Notes: generated by a model not told the origin, from the letters alone. A stretch of DNA of 64,000 nt from Paracoccus acridae (GCF_014642735.1 NZ_BMIV01000003.1:241846-305845); one strand, 5' to 3'. Shown: positions 1-8,928, numbered from the stretch's first letter. Program-made: numbers and translations.

Positions 1-224
1 AGGCCGGACCGCGACACGGCGGCGCTGACGACCAGGGCGCTGCCCACGATGATGACGATGTCGTCGGAAAAGCCCGTGAAGGCGTCGTCTGGCGACACGG
101 TTCCCGCCAGAAGCGATGCCAGCAGCGCCAGCATCGCCACCACGTCATAGCGGAGCCTGCCCCATATGAACAACACCATCATCGCGCCCACGATGGCAAA
201 GGCAAGCATCTGCTGTATTGTCAT
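1..224 (-). CDS. SLC13-family (ArsB/NhaD-like) permease, N-terminal part only
   Basis: The reverse strand opens with ATG at 224 and runs off the left edge, giving about 74 residues. The start reads MTIQQMLAFAIVGAMMVLF, a hydrophobic first helix, followed by WGRLRYDVVAMLALLASLLAG and then the motif SPDDAFTGFSDDIVIIVGSA. That arrangement (helix, R-x-R-x-D-x-V-A, then a re-entrant G-F-S/G-N-x-x-V/I segment) is characteristic of SLC13/DASS and CitMHS-type permeases, which take up anions such as di- and tricarboxylates, sulfate or arsenite. The substrate cannot be told from this fragment, and any TrkA-C domains would lie outside the window. Confidence 0.75.
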   Translation of the reverse strand, partial: MTIQQMLAFAIVGAMMVLFIWGRLRYDVVAMLALLASLLAGTVSPDDAFTGFSDDIVIIVGSALVVSAAVSRSG

Positions 225-430
225 GATTGATCCCGTCCGGCGCGCCCTGGAAGGCGGCAGTTCCAGAACCGTCGCGCGGGGGAATTGGTTGCCACGAAAG
301 GCGTGGCCTGCAGCAAGATTCTTCCTGCGGGATTTTCCGGCGGACAATGGCCAGCTTGCGGCCCATGCGGCCCGAGGTCAGCATCCTGGCCGCAGGCCTT
401 GCGATGCGCCGCAATCGACCTGTCCAGGGC

Positions 431-686
431 GGCACCACGCAGGGCCAGACCGACGTGAAAAGCTTCGACTGGATGGAGCCGATGGCCGATGTCTTCTGCA
501 CCTATCAGCACCGGAAGTTCAACGTGCCGGCCGAGGAACTGCTGGTGGGCGGCCTGCGGGCGCTTGACGAACGATTTCTTCGTCAACCTTCTGTCGATGG
601 ACACGGTCTGGAGGGCGCAAAACGACGACCGGATGGTCTTCGACGCCGACCGCTTCGACTCGCGCCGGCAGCTTGATCCGCAGTGA
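431..686 (+). pseudogene. katG: Decayed katG (catalase-peroxidase) C-terminal fragment
   Basis: Two overlapping frames hold pieces of the KatG C-terminal domain. From about 434 one frame reads TQGQTDVKSF...MEPMADVF, then VPAEELLVGGLRAL, matching the family's QTDVESF-x-x-LEP-x-ADGF and x-PEELLV elements. Near 565 the match jumps one frame to TNDFFVNLLSMDTVW, the strongly conserved KatG TNDFFVNLLDM-x-x-x-W. The LxAPEMTVLxGG...HGVFTDR segment between them is missing and there is no start or intact C-terminus. The stop at 684-686 follows a degraded tail. This is a remnant carrying a deletion and a frameshift. The rest of 225-724 contains nothing else that I can support. Confidence 0.7.
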
Positions 687-724
687 TCGGGCTGGAAGGC
701 CGGGGGTGACAGCCCGGCTTTCCG

Positions 725-1522
725 TCACGCCATCCGGTGCCGCCCGATGGGCAGCATCATCGGCCGTCCCGAGGTGGGGTCGGGAATGATCCGGCTGTCC
801 AGCCCGAAGACCGCACGGACGTTTTCGGCAGTCAGCACGGCCTCCGGCGTGCCTTGCGCGTGCAGCCTGCCGCCCACCATGGCGACCAGATGATCGGCAT
901 AGCGGGCGGCCAGGTTCAGGTCGTGCAGCACCATCACCACCGTCGTGCCGCGCCGGTGGTTCAGGTCGGTCAGTAGGTCCAGCACCTCGACCTGGTGGCT
1001 GATGTCCAGGAAGGTCGTGGGTTCGTCCAGCAGCAGCAGGTCCGTCTGCTGCGCCAGCGCCATGGCGATCCAGACCCGCTGGCGCTGCCCGCCCGACAGT
1101 TCGTCCACCGCGCGTTCGGCCAGTTCGACGGTCCTGGTCGCCTCCAGCGCGGCGGCGACGGCGGCATCGTCGGCGGGCGACCAGCGGGACAGGATGCCGT
1201 GATGGGGGTGGCGTCCCCGGCTGACCAGGTCGGCCACGGTGATGCCTTCCGGCGCGGTGGGGGATTGCGGCAGAAGGCCCATGACCTGCGCGACCCGCCG
1301 GGGCGGCATCTTGTGGATCGCCTTGCCGTCCAGAAGCACCTGTCCAGCGCGCGGGGTCAACAGCCGCGACATGGACCGCAGCAGCGTGGATTTCCCGCAG
1401 GCATTGGCGCCGACGATGGCGGTGATCCGGCCCGGCAGCACGTCCAGATCCAGCCCGTGCAGGATCGTGCGGTCGCCGTAGCCTGCGACAAGGCCGTGGA
1501 CGGAAAGGGAATGACGGCTCAC
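725..1522 (-). CDS. Ferric-siderophore ABC transporter, ATP-binding protein (FepC/FecE type)
   Basis: This 265-residue cytoplasmic ATPase powers import of a ferric siderophore (or related chelate) through the two permeases encoded just upstream. Walker A is GANACGKST at about residues 38-46, the signature LSGGQRQR starts at 142 and Walker B is LLLLDEP near 162-168, all normal for the FepC/FhuC/BtuD group. Length is typical. The start is GTG at 1522, which overlaps the stop of the preceding permease in a GTGA, so the two are translationally coupled. It is the last gene of a four-gene operon (binding protein, permease, permease, ATPase) reading leftward. The ligand is inferred from family and context only. 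Confidence 0.9.
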   Translation of the reverse strand: MSRHSLSVHGLVAGYGDRTILHGLDLDVLPGRITAIVGANACGKSTLLRSMSRLLTPRAGQVLLDGKAIHKMPPRRVAQVMGLLPQSPTAPEGITVADLVSRGRHPHHGILSRWSPADDAAVAAALEATRTVELAERAVDELSGGQRQRVWIAMALAQQTDLLLLDEPTTFLDISHQVEVLDLLTDLNHRRGTTVVMVLHDLNLAARYADHLVAMVGGRLHAQGTPEAVLTAENVRAVFGLDSRIIPDPTSGRPMMLPIGRHRMA

Positions 1523-2547
1523 AGCGATCCTCCGGCGCGGTTCACGCGCACGATCAGGTAAATCAGATAGGGCGCGCCCAAGGCGCCGGTGACAACCCCC
1601 ACTGGAAAGCGCGTGGGCAGCAGGAACTGGCCCACATAATCGCCCGCCAGGACCAGAAGCGCCCCCACAAGCCCGGCCGGGATCAGCACCGATCCGTTCG
1701 GCCCCAGGATCCGCGCGGCGATGGGCCCGGCCAGAAAGGCCACAAAGGCCACTGGCCCGGTCACGGCGGTGGCCACCGCGATCAGGCCGACGGCGGCCAC
1801 GATCACCAGCAGGCGCGTCCGGGCCACGTTTGTCCCCAATGCCGCGGCGGTGTCGTCGCCCAGGCGAAGCGATTCCAGGTCGCGGGCGCGGCTGACCAGC
1901 AGCCCGCCGAAGACCGCCAGCGACACCAGCAGGGGCAGGGCCAGGGACAGCTGCGCGCCGTTCACGCTGCCGGTCAGCCAGCGCATCGCCTCGATTAGAT
2001 CCCAGGACGGTGCGCGGGACAGGGTATAGGCGATGAAGCTTTCCAGCATGGCCGAGACGCCGATCCCCACCAGGATCAGGCGCGTTCCCGACACACCGCC
2101 CCGATGCGACAGGCCATGGATCATGACGGCCACCCCCAGTGCGGCAAGGACGGCAAGAACCGACAGCATCGGCCCGTCGATGCCCAGAACGACGATCCCG
2201 AACACCGCCGCCGCACTGGCGCCGCGGCTGATGCCGATGATGTCGGGGCTGGCCAGCGGATTGCGCAGCATGATCTGGAAGGCCGCGCCCCCCAGCCCGA
2301 AGGACAGGCCCGCCAGCACCGACAAGGCGGCGCGCGGCAGGCGCAACTGTCCCACCGTGAAGGACGCGCCCGGCACGTCATGCCCCGCCAGCACCCGCAG
2401 CACGTCGCCGGGCGGCACGAAGGACTGGCCCTGCATCAGCGTCAGCGCGAAACCCGCCAGCAACAGGATCAGCGCGCCGCCGATGACCGCCATGCGGCGA
2501 CGGGCGCGGCGCAGGCGGCCGGTTCGGATCAGAAGCGTGGCGGTCAT
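1519..2547 (-). CDS. FecCD-family siderophore ABC permease (FepG-like)
   Basis: A 342-residue inner-membrane permease of the BtuC/FecCD family with about ten hydrophobic segments. Family hallmarks seen are GxxFGLGGAAFQIMLRNPLASPDIIGIS (residues roughly 85-110) and the C-terminal VAFLAGPIAARILGPN...LVGALLVLAGDYVGQFLLPTRFPVGVVTGALGAPYLIYL. The reading frame stays open far upstream, but that stretch is antisense-style composition. The ATG at 2547 overlaps the stop of the upstream permease (ATGA) and gives a family-typical length. It forms the translocation channel together with the permease at 2544-3575. Confidence 0.88.
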   Translation of the reverse strand: MTATLLIRTGRLRRARRRMAVIGGALILLLAGFALTLMQGQSFVPPGDVLRVLAGHDVPGASFTVGQLRLPRAALSVLAGLSFGLGGAAFQIMLRNPLASPDIIGISRGASAAAVFGIVVLGIDGPMLSVLAVLAALGVAVMIHGLSHRGGVSGTRLILVGIGVSAMLESFIAYTLSRAPSWDLIEAMRWLTGSVNGAQLSLALPLLVSLAVFGGLLVSRARDLESLRLGDDTAAALGTNVARTRLLVIVAAVGLIAVATAVTGPVAFVAFLAGPIAARILGPNGSVLIPAGLVGALLVLAGDYVGQFLLPTRFPVGVVTGALGAPYLIYLIVRVNRAGGSL

Positions 2548-3575
2548 AGGTCGCGCACCCGCGCGCGGCGCACGATCCAGATGAAGAAGGGCGCGCCGAC
2601 AAAGGCGGTGACGATGCCCACGTCCAGTTCGGACGGGCGGGCGATCAGGCGGCCCGCGATGTCGGACACGATCAGCAGGCAGGCCCCGCCCAGGGCCGAG
2701 AAGGGCAGCAGCCAGCGGTGGTCCACTCCCACCAGCAGCCGCCCAAGATGTGGCACCATCAGGCCCACGAAGGCGATCGGCCCGCAGACAGCCGTGGTCG
2801 CCCCGCAAAGCAGGATCGCCCCCAGCGAAGCCAGGCCGCGCGCGACGGCCACCCGTTCGCCCAGGCCCGCCGCCAAGTCGTCCCCCAGGGCCAGCAGGTT
2901 CAGCTTGCGCGCCGATATCAGGCAAAGAGCGAAGCCCGCCGTCAGGAAAGGCAGCACATGGGCCATGCGCGCGAAGGTCGCGCCGCCCACTCCGCCGATC
3001 TGCCAAGCGTGCAGCCCGCCCGCGATGTCGCCCCGCGACAGCATCACCGCCGTGACCAGCGACACAAAGGCGACCGAGGTCGCCATACCCGCAAGCGCCA
3101 GCTTCAGGGGCGTCGGCCCGCCCCGGCCCAGCGATCCGATGGCATAGACGAAGACCGCCGTGGCCCCGGCCCCCAGCACCGCCACCCAGATATAGGCCTG
3201 GGCCGACGCGATGCCGAACCAGGCCACCCCGACCGCGACGGCCAGCGACGCGCCCAGGTTCACTCCCAGGATGCCGGGATCGGCCAGGGGATTGCGCGTC
3301 ACGCCCTGCATGACCGTGCCTGCCACACCCAATGCGGCACCCGCCAGGGCCGCCAGGACGGTGCGCGGAATGCGTGCCGCCACCGCCGCCTGGCCGATGC
3401 TGTCCACCTGCCCCCGCAGGGCGGCGGCGATGTCCTCAAGCCCCACGGCCCGCGTGCCGATGGCCACCGACAGCGCGCAGAGCACCCCAAGGACAGCAAG
3501 CCACGCCACCAGCCACAGACCCCGGACGCCGCCGGGCTGCCGGGCCGGTCCGGAAATGGCGGGATCGGCCGTCAC
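2544..3575 (-). CDS. FecCD-family siderophore ABC permease (FepD-like)
   Basis: The first of two FecCD permeases in the operon, 343 residues and polytopic. It shows the family signature GVAGTVMQGVTRNPLADPGILGVN (about residues 85-108) and PIAFVGLMVPHLGRLLVG...LGGACLLIVSDIAGRLI near the C-terminus. The start is GTG at 3575, overlapping the stop of the binding-protein gene as GTGA. A heterodimer with the next permease is expected, as in FepDG. Which siderophore is moved is unknown. Confidence 0.88.
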   Translation of the reverse strand: MTADPAISGPARQPGGVRGLWLVAWLAVLGVLCALSVAIGTRAVGLEDIAAALRGQVDSIGQAAVAARIPRTVLAALAGAALGVAGTVMQGVTRNPLADPGILGVNLGASLAVAVGVAWFGIASAQAYIWVAVLGAGATAVFVYAIGSLGRGGPTPLKLALAGMATSVAFVSLVTAVMLSRGDIAGGLHAWQIGGVGGATFARMAHVLPFLTAGFALCLISARKLNLLALGDDLAAGLGERVAVARGLASLGAILLCGATTAVCGPIAFVGLMVPHLGRLLVGVDHRWLLPFSALGGACLLIVSDIAGRLIARPSELDVGIVTAFVGAPFFIWIVRRARVRDL

Positions 3576-4552
3576 CGGGATTTCCGCGCGGCCTCGGCCA
3601 GCAGGGCGGTATAGTCTTCCAGGACATAGGGCAGCCCCAGCGGCGTCGGGTTTGCCGCATTGCCCATGGGGTCGTTCTTCAGCATGACGACGGCCTCGTG
3701 CGCGACGGCGGGCATATGCGCCATCAGCGGGTCGGCCCGCATCGCCGCCATCAGATCCGCCCCGCCATAGGTGACAAGAATGTCTACGTCCTCGAAGACG
3801 TCGATCCGTTCCGCGCTGACCGATCCGAAGAACTGCCCCGGCTGCGTCGCCTCGACGACGCTGGCGGGCATGGCAAGGCCCAGATCCTGGAAGAATTTCA
3901 CCCGCGTGTCATGGGCGGAATAGAAGTTCACGACCGACAGGTTGGTGCTGTCCAGATGCGTCACGAACATCGCCGTCTTGCCGTCCAGTTCAGGATGGCG
4001 GGCGACCGCCTCGGCGATGGCGGCCTCCATCCGGGCGATCAGCGCCTCTCCCTCGGCCGCCATGCCCATGCCCGTGCTGTTCATGCGGATCATCTGCCGC
4101 CATTCGGTCGTCCAGGCCCCGTCGGGATAGGCCACGACCGGCGCGATCCGGGACAGCGTGTCATAGTCGGCCTGGGTGAGGCCCGAATAGGCCGCCAGGA
4201 TCACGTCGGGCCGGGTCGCCGCGACCGCCTCGAAGTCGATGCCGTCGCCTTCGTCGAACAGGACGGGGGGTTCTGCGCCCAGTTCGCCCAGCCTTCCGGC
4301 CACCCAGGGCAGCAGGCCGTCGCCATCGTCATCGCCGTAATTCGCCGCAGCCATGCCCACCGGGACCACGCCAAGCGCCAGAGGGACCTCGTGGTTGCCG
4401 GACGCGACCGTCGCCACGCGCTGCGGCTTGGCAGAGATCACGGTCGTTCCGAAGGCATGGGGGATGCTGACGGGGAATTCCTGACCCAGAGCCATGCCTG
4501 CGCCGCATGTCCAGGCCAGAAGGACGGCGAACGAACGATGTTGGATCGGCAT
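3572..4552 (-). CDS. Periplasmic iron-siderophore-binding protein (FepB-like)
   Basis: A 326-residue class III solute-binding protein. ATG at 4552 is chosen because a GGAG Shine-Dalgarno lies just ahead of it and the N-terminus MPIQHRSFAVLLAWTCGAGM is a good Sec signal peptide. The mature part begins PVSIPHAFGTTVISAKPQRVATV, the usual opening of FepB/CeuE-type proteins, and contains the TRPDVILAAYSGLTQADYDTL element found between the two lobes. It delivers the ferric chelate to the downstream permeases. It is the first gene of the leftward operon and is divergent from the TonB-dependent receptor across about 280 bases, which include an AT-richer patch at 4640-4693 that may hold promoters. Confidence 0.88.
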   Translation of the reverse strand: MPIQHRSFAVLLAWTCGAGMALGQEFPVSIPHAFGTTVISAKPQRVATVASGNHEVPLALGVVPVGMAAANYGDDDGDGLLPWVAGRLGELGAEPPVLFDEGDGIDFEAVAATRPDVILAAYSGLTQADYDTLSRIAPVVAYPDGAWTTEWRQMIRMNSTGMGMAAEGEALIARMEAAIAEAVARHPELDGKTAMFVTHLDSTNLSVVNFYSAHDTRVKFFQDLGLAMPASVVEATQPGQFFGSVSAERIDVFEDVDILVTYGGADLMAAMRADPLMAHMPAVAHEAVVMLKNDPMGNAANPTPLGLPYVLEDYTALLAEAARKSR

Positions 4553-4829
4553 GGGATCTCCTTCGGCGGTGGATGCGGATTGCCTGCGACCGGCCTGTGC
4601 CGTCAAGCCGCAGCGGGCCACCATGCGGCGGTTTCCCATGCTTTCTGACAAAAACCGTAGGAATATACAAGACAAGGGCGGAAGGCTCCATTAAGAGGCG
4701 CCGCAACGTGATCCTGCGGTTGCCGCGGCCCGCCGCCGTGGGGCTGCCGCATGGGCGCCTTTCCTGCCAGCCACCGGGATGCCCGGACGCCAGCAGCAAC
4801 AACAATGACAATGCGGAACCTTGACCATC

Positions 4830-6977
4830 ATGGCACATGACCTTTCATCCGGCGCCTGCCGGACCCTGACGGCCCTTCTGCTGGGCTGCACGGCGCTGAT
4901 CGCATCCCCGGCCCTGGCGCAGGACACCGGAACCGGCGAAGCCCCGTATCGCCTGTCGCCGATCCTGATCAATGCGGACGCCCAGGCCGATGACGACGCG
5001 AATTCCATCGTCGCCCAGGAGTTGTGGACCGGCGGCAAGGTCGCGACCAGCATCCTGGACACGCCCGCATCGGTGTCCGTCGTCACCGAAAAGGAAATCC
5101 GCGACCGCGACGCAGACACGCTGGAGGAGGTGCTGAGCTATTCCGCCGGCATCCATACCGATTACTATGGCACTGACGACCGCAACGACTATGTCCTGGT
5201 CCGCGGCTTCCAGGCCACCACCTATCGCGACGGCCTGACCCTGGGATCCATGCGCAGCGTGCGCGAGGAACCCTATGCCTTCGAGCGGACCGAGGTGATC
5301 CGGGGCGGCAACTCGACCCTGTTCGGGACGTCCGATCCGGGCGGGACGATCAACTTCGTGACCAAGCAGCCCCGCTTCGAACGGTTCGGCGAGGTTTACG
5401 GATCCCTCGGATCGCCCCGCAACGCCGAATACGGGTTCGACGCGGGCGATGTGCTGGACGCCGAAGGGACGCTCGCCTATCGCCTGACCGGCAAGGTCCA
5501 GGACGGCGAACGCGATTACGACCATTCCCGCAACGATTCGCGCTTTCTGATGGGCGGGTTGTCCTGGCAGCCGGGCGCCGCCACCACGCTGAGCGTGATC
5601 GCCGACTATCTCAAGCGCGAGAACACCCCGAACAGCGGCGGCTATCCGCTGGACCGCGAATACGACCGCAGCGATTTCTTCGGCGAGCCGGATTTCAACT
5701 ATCAGAACGTCGAGCGCGCCAGCATCACCGGCCTTTTGGAACATGACTTCGAAAACGGCCTGAACCTGCGCGCGAACCTGCGCTACAGCGACCTGAAAAG
5801 CGACTTCGGCTATGTCTATCTGCTCGACAGCCTGCGGACCGGCAACTCGGTCGAGCGCGCCTATTTCGGCGGCGAAAACACTGCGGAGGAACTGATCGGC
5901 AACGTCATCCTGCAATATGACCGCAGCTTTGAGCGTTTCGACAGCAGCACCCTGGCCGGGCTGGAGTTTCGTAACGCCTCGACCAGCGGTTCGCCGTTCT
6001 ACTTCGGGCCCATTTTTGATGACAACGGAAACCTCGTCGGTCGCGCGATTGACCCGATCGACATCGCTGACCCTGTCTATGCAGGCGCCCCTACCAACCT
6101 GACGCCCTATGAACTGCGCGACAACGAATACAGCACCCGATCACTGTTCGTGCAGCAGAACCTGTCCTTCGATGATCGCATCATCGCGACACTGGGCCTG
6201 CGCCACGACCGGCTGGACATCGAGGAAACGCTGAACGGCGTGCGGTCCGGCGACGATTTTGCGGAAACCTCGGTCCGGGGGGCGCTGACCTGGAAGATCA
6301 ACAGTGAGATCTCGACCTATGTCAGCTATGTCGAATCCGTGGCGCCTCCGACCATCGGCGTGGAGCCGGAACGGGGCGAACAGGTCGAACTGGGCGCGAA
6401 ATACCAGCCTGCCGGGACGAACGCGCTGATCTCGGCTTCGATCTATGATCTGCGCAAGAACAACGTCACCGTGGCCGTGGTCCAGCCCGGCGGGAACATC
6501 ACCCGCGAACTGGTGGGCGAACAGCGCGTGCGCGGGTTCGACCTGGAAGGCAAGGCGGAACTGGCCGGCAATGTCGATGTGATCGCGTCCTATTCCTATA
6601 TGGAATCCGAGGTGCTGCGGTCGGGTCCGATCCGGGGCGTGGACGTGGAAGGAAACGAGTTCAGCGACGTGCCGAACCACATGGCGTCGCTGTGGGTGAA
6701 CTATACCCTGCCGGGCACCCAGACGCGCGGCGACATGACCTTCGGCCTGGGTGCGCGCTATGTCGGGTCGTATTACTTCGCGATCTCGAACGATACGGGC
6801 CGGGCCGATCCCTCGATCACGCTGGACGCGGCGTTCAATTACCAGGTGCAGGACAACACCAACCTGGCCGTCAATGTCAGCAACGTGCTGGACGAACAGC
6901 ATGTCGTGGGGCGCGGCACGGCGGATTACTATAACCCCGGCCGGGAAGTCGCGGTGACCCTGCGCCACAGCTTCTAG
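4830..6977 (+). CDS. TonB-dependent siderophore receptor
   Basis: An outer-membrane receptor of about 715 residues. A signal peptide ends at ALA-QDTGTG. A plug domain follows with LDTPASVSVVTEKEIRDRD, LSYSAGIHTDYYGTDDRND, VRGFQATTYRDG and VIRGGNSTLFGTSDPGGTIN, then a long beta-barrel ending ...NPGREVAVTLRHSF with a terminal aromatic Phe. ATG at 4830 is preferred over TTG at 4821, since both give the same signal peptide and neither has a strong ribosome site. It is divergent from the FepBDGC-type operon, which would import its cargo across the inner membrane. No tonB or exbBD lies in the window. Plug and barrel resemble catecholate/mixed-ligand receptors, but the ligand is not determinable here. 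Confidence 0.92.
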   Translation: MAHDLSSGACRTLTALLLGCTALIASPALAQDTGTGEAPYRLSPILINADAQADDDANSIVAQELWTGGKVATSILDTPASVSVVTEKEIRDRDADTLEEVLSYSAGIHTDYYGTDDRNDYVLVRGFQATTYRDGLTLGSMRSVREEPYAFERTEVIRGGNSTLFGTSDPGGTINFVTKQPRFERFGEVYGSLGSPRNAEYGFDAGDVLDAEGTLAYRLTGKVQDGERDYDHSRNDSRFLMGGLSWQPGAATTLSVIADYLKRENTPNSGGYPLDREYDRSDFFGEPDFNYQNVERASITGLLEHDFENGLNLRANLRYSDLKSDFGYVYLLDSLRTGNSVERAYFGGENTAEELIGNVILQYDRSFERFDSSTLAGLEFRNASTSGSPFYFGPIFDDNGNLVGRAIDPIDIADPVYAGAPTNLTPYELRDNEYSTRSLFVQQNLSFDDRIIATLGLRHDRLDIEETLNGVRSGDDFAETSVRGALTWKINSEISTYVSYVESVAPPTIGVEPERGEQVELGAKYQPAGTNALISASIYDLRKNNVTVAVVQPGGNITRELVGEQRVRGFDLEGKAELAGNVDVIASYSYMESEVLRSGPIRGVDVEGNEFSDVPNHMASLWVNYTLPGTQTRGDMTFGLGARYVGSYYFAISNDTGRADPSITLDAAFNYQVQDNTNLAVNVSNVLDEQHVVGRGTADYYNPGREVAVTLRHSF

Positions 6978-6983
6978 GGCGTG

Positions 6984-7880
6984 TCAGCCTGCCAGCCGCA
7001 TCCGCCGCCGCCAGGCGGCGGGTGTTTCCCCCGCCACCTGCCGGAAGGCGCGCGTCAGGTGCGCCTGATCGGAAAAGCCCAGCTGCGCCGCGACATCGGC
7101 CACGGTCAGGCTGCTTTCCGCCAGCAGGCGCTGCGCCTGGTCAATCCGCTGGCCCCGTTGCCATTGCAGCGGTGTCTGGCCCGTGGTCTGCTTGAAGACC
7201 GCCGCGAACCAGCTTTCCGACAGTCCCACTGTCGCCGCCATGTCGGCCACGGTCATGCGCCGGTCGGGCCGCGCCTTCAGGGCCGCCGCCAGCCTGCGCA
7301 TCTGCGCGGGCGTCAGCCCGCCCGAGGCCGGGGCAGCGACGGCGGCGGGAATGTCCAGAAGCCCAGTCGCAATGCTGCCCACCAGGCTTTCCGCAAAGGC
7401 CCCATGGCGGCTGGGGCGGGTCACCTCGTCCACCAGCAGCCCCGCCAGCGTGGCCAGGGCGGGGGCGTCCTGCAGTTCGACCGGGCGGCGCAGGATGGAC
7501 AGGGCATCCGATGCACCCAGCGACGGTGACAGGAAGCGCAGCAGGCGGTCGCGATGGACATGCAAGTCCAGATGCGCGAATCGATGGCTGCCCGTGAAGC
7601 CGGACCACAGCGGCTGGCCCGCCGGGACATAGATCGCGCGCAGCATCGGCCGACCCTGGGCCGGGGCCGTGCCCTCGCGGTCCGAGATCATGATATGGGA
7701 CGACACGTCGTCCAGGAACAGCACGATGCGCGGATCCGGCGACAGGTAATAGCCCTTGGCGCCCGCCTGCCCCTCGGCCTGCCAGAAGACGCCGACCATG
7801 CCGTCAAGCGCGCGCCAGCGGACCGGGACGGTCGCCCGGATGCCTTCGGTCCGGCAGGTCATCCTGTGCAGAAAGCTCAT
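6984..7880 (-). CDS. AraC-family regulator, probable siderophore-locus regulator (PchR-like)
   Basis: A 298-residue protein with an AraC DNA-binding domain in the last 100 residues: first helix-turn-helix around MTVADMAATVGLSESWFAAVF, second around LTVADVAAQLGFSDQAHLTRAF, ending RQVAGETPAAWRRRMR. The N-terminal half looks like a ligand-sensing domain. ATG at 7880 is chosen, and ATG at 7862 is possible. It converges with the TonB receptor (6 bases between stops) and is divergent from the siderophore-interacting protein gene. By analogy with PchR/AlcR/YbtA it would activate siderophore uptake in response to the ferric complex; that role is inferred from position. Confidence 0.85.
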   Translation of the reverse strand: MSFLHRMTCRTEGIRATVPVRWRALDGMVGVFWQAEGQAGAKGYYLSPDPRIVLFLDDVSSHIMISDREGTAPAQGRPMLRAIYVPAGQPLWSGFTGSHRFAHLDLHVHRDRLLRFLSPSLGASDALSILRRPVELQDAPALATLAGLLVDEVTRPSRHGAFAESLVGSIATGLLDIPAAVAAPASGGLTPAQMRRLAAALKARPDRRMTVADMAATVGLSESWFAAVFKQTTGQTPLQWQRGQRIDQAQRLLAESSLTVADVAAQLGFSDQAHLTRAFRQVAGETPAAWRRRMRLAG

Positions 7881-7906
7881 GCGGGCGGACGGTTTCCATA
7901 TTGTTG

Positions 7907-7922
7907 ACTGAATTGGTTCAGT
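7907..7922. promoter_or_regulatory. Inverted repeat, candidate operator between AraC and SIP genes
   Basis: The perfect palindrome ACTGAA-TTGG-TTCAGT sits in the 76-base gap between the divergent AraC-type regulator and siderophore-interacting protein genes, 27-50 bases from each start. The position suits binding by the AraC protein or an iron regulator. It does not fit the TGA-N9-TCA RirA motif exactly. Confidence 0.4.
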
Positions 7923-7956
7923 ATAGGAAAAGCCCATCCTTGGAAAGGTCTGCTTC

Positions 7957-8928
7957 ATGTCGCAACTGCGCAGCCACCGCAATTTCGGGACCATCCCCCG
8001 CGCATCCGGCGCAGCCGCGGCCGCGCTGAAGGCCCGCGCCGCCGCCTGGGAGGTGCCGCTGGTGGAAACGCCCGAGGCGCTGAGCATGTTCGTCTGGGGT
8101 TGCGAATTGCGGCTGGTGCCGGGCGGGGACGACCTGCGCGTCGAACTCAGCGCGCCCGAAAAGCGGCTGATCGGTTCGCTTCAGGACAGCGCCACCGAAC
8201 TGTTCGCCGAAGCCGGGCTGGAGGTTGCCTGGGACCGCGTGGATGCGGGCGCGCTGGCGCCCGGCCTGTCCCTGATGCGCGTTCGGTCGGTGACGCGGCG
8301 GACCCCCGGCTTCATCCGGGTGCGGATAGCCGGGCCGGATGCGGCGCGGTTCGGCATGGGCAGCCTGCATTTCCGCCTGCTGTTGCCGCCCAGGGGCCGG
8401 GCGGCGGTCTGGCCGCGCATCGGCGCCTCGGGCCGGACCGAATGGCCCGAAGGACCCGATGCGCTTCACCGGCCGGTCTATACGGTGGCGGCCCAGGCCG
8501 AGGACTGGGTTGATTTCGACATCTTCCGCCATGCGGGCAGTCCGACCTGCGACTGGGCGCTGTCCGGGCCCGAGGGGGCAGAAGTCGGCATCATCGGCCC
8601 CGGCGGCGGCTGGTGCCCCGAGGCGGAGCGCCTGCACCTGTTCGGGGACGAAACCGCGCTGCCTGCCATCGCGCGGATGCTGGATCTGGCGCGGGGCGAG
8701 GTGACGGCCCATGTCCGCGCCGGTTATCCCGACCTTGGCCCGCTGGCCGCCGACCCGCGCGTGACGCGCTGCGACGACCTGCTGGCGGCCCTGGCTTCGG
8801 CCGATCCGGGGCAGGGGGACTTTGTCTGGTTCGCGGCCGAGGCCGGGCAGGCCCGCCAGGCCCGCAAGCACCTTCTGGCCCGCGGCATGGCCCGCAAGGC
8901 CTTCACTACGGCGGCCTATTGGGGCTAG
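7957..8928 (+). CDS. Siderophore-interacting protein (ferric-siderophore reductase, ViuB/SIP type) with DUF2218-like N-terminus
   Basis: A 323-residue cytoplasmic flavoprotein expected to release iron by reducing the imported ferric siderophore with NAD(P)H. The FAD-binding barrel carries RPVYTV at residues 172-177 (family R-x-Y-T), the acidic/aromatic VDFDIFRHAG, and GPGGGW at about 214-219. The C-terminal NAD-side contains LFGDETALPAIARML, conserved in SIPs. About 90 extra residues at the N-terminus (VPLVETPEALSMFVWGCELRL...GSLQDSATELFAEAGLEVAW) resemble DUF2218, a small domain found alone or fused to SIPs. The stop overlaps the convergent ABC gene's stop in a shared CTAG. It serves either or both uptake systems beside it. 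Confidence 0.88.
   Translation: MSQLRSHRNFGTIPRASGAAAAALKARAAAWEVPLVETPEALSMFVWGCELRLVPGGDDLRVELSAPEKRLIGSLQDSATELFAEAGLEVAWDRVDAGALAPGLSLMRVRSVTRRTPGFIRVRIAGPDAARFGMGSLHFRLLLPPRGRAAVWPRIGASGRTEWPEGPDALHRPVYTVAAQAEDWVDFDIFRHAGSPTCDWALSGPEGAEVGIIGPGGGWCPEAERLHLFGDETALPAIARMLDLARGEVTAHVRAGYPDLGPLAADPRVTRCDDLLAALASADPGQGDFVWFAAEAGQARQARKHLLARGMARKAFTTAAYWG

Noticed and set aside
7905..7920. RirA iron-responsive operator (TGA-N9-TCA) at the AraC/SIP promoter
   Set aside because: The spacing is ten, not nine, and the better description is the ACTGAA palindrome.
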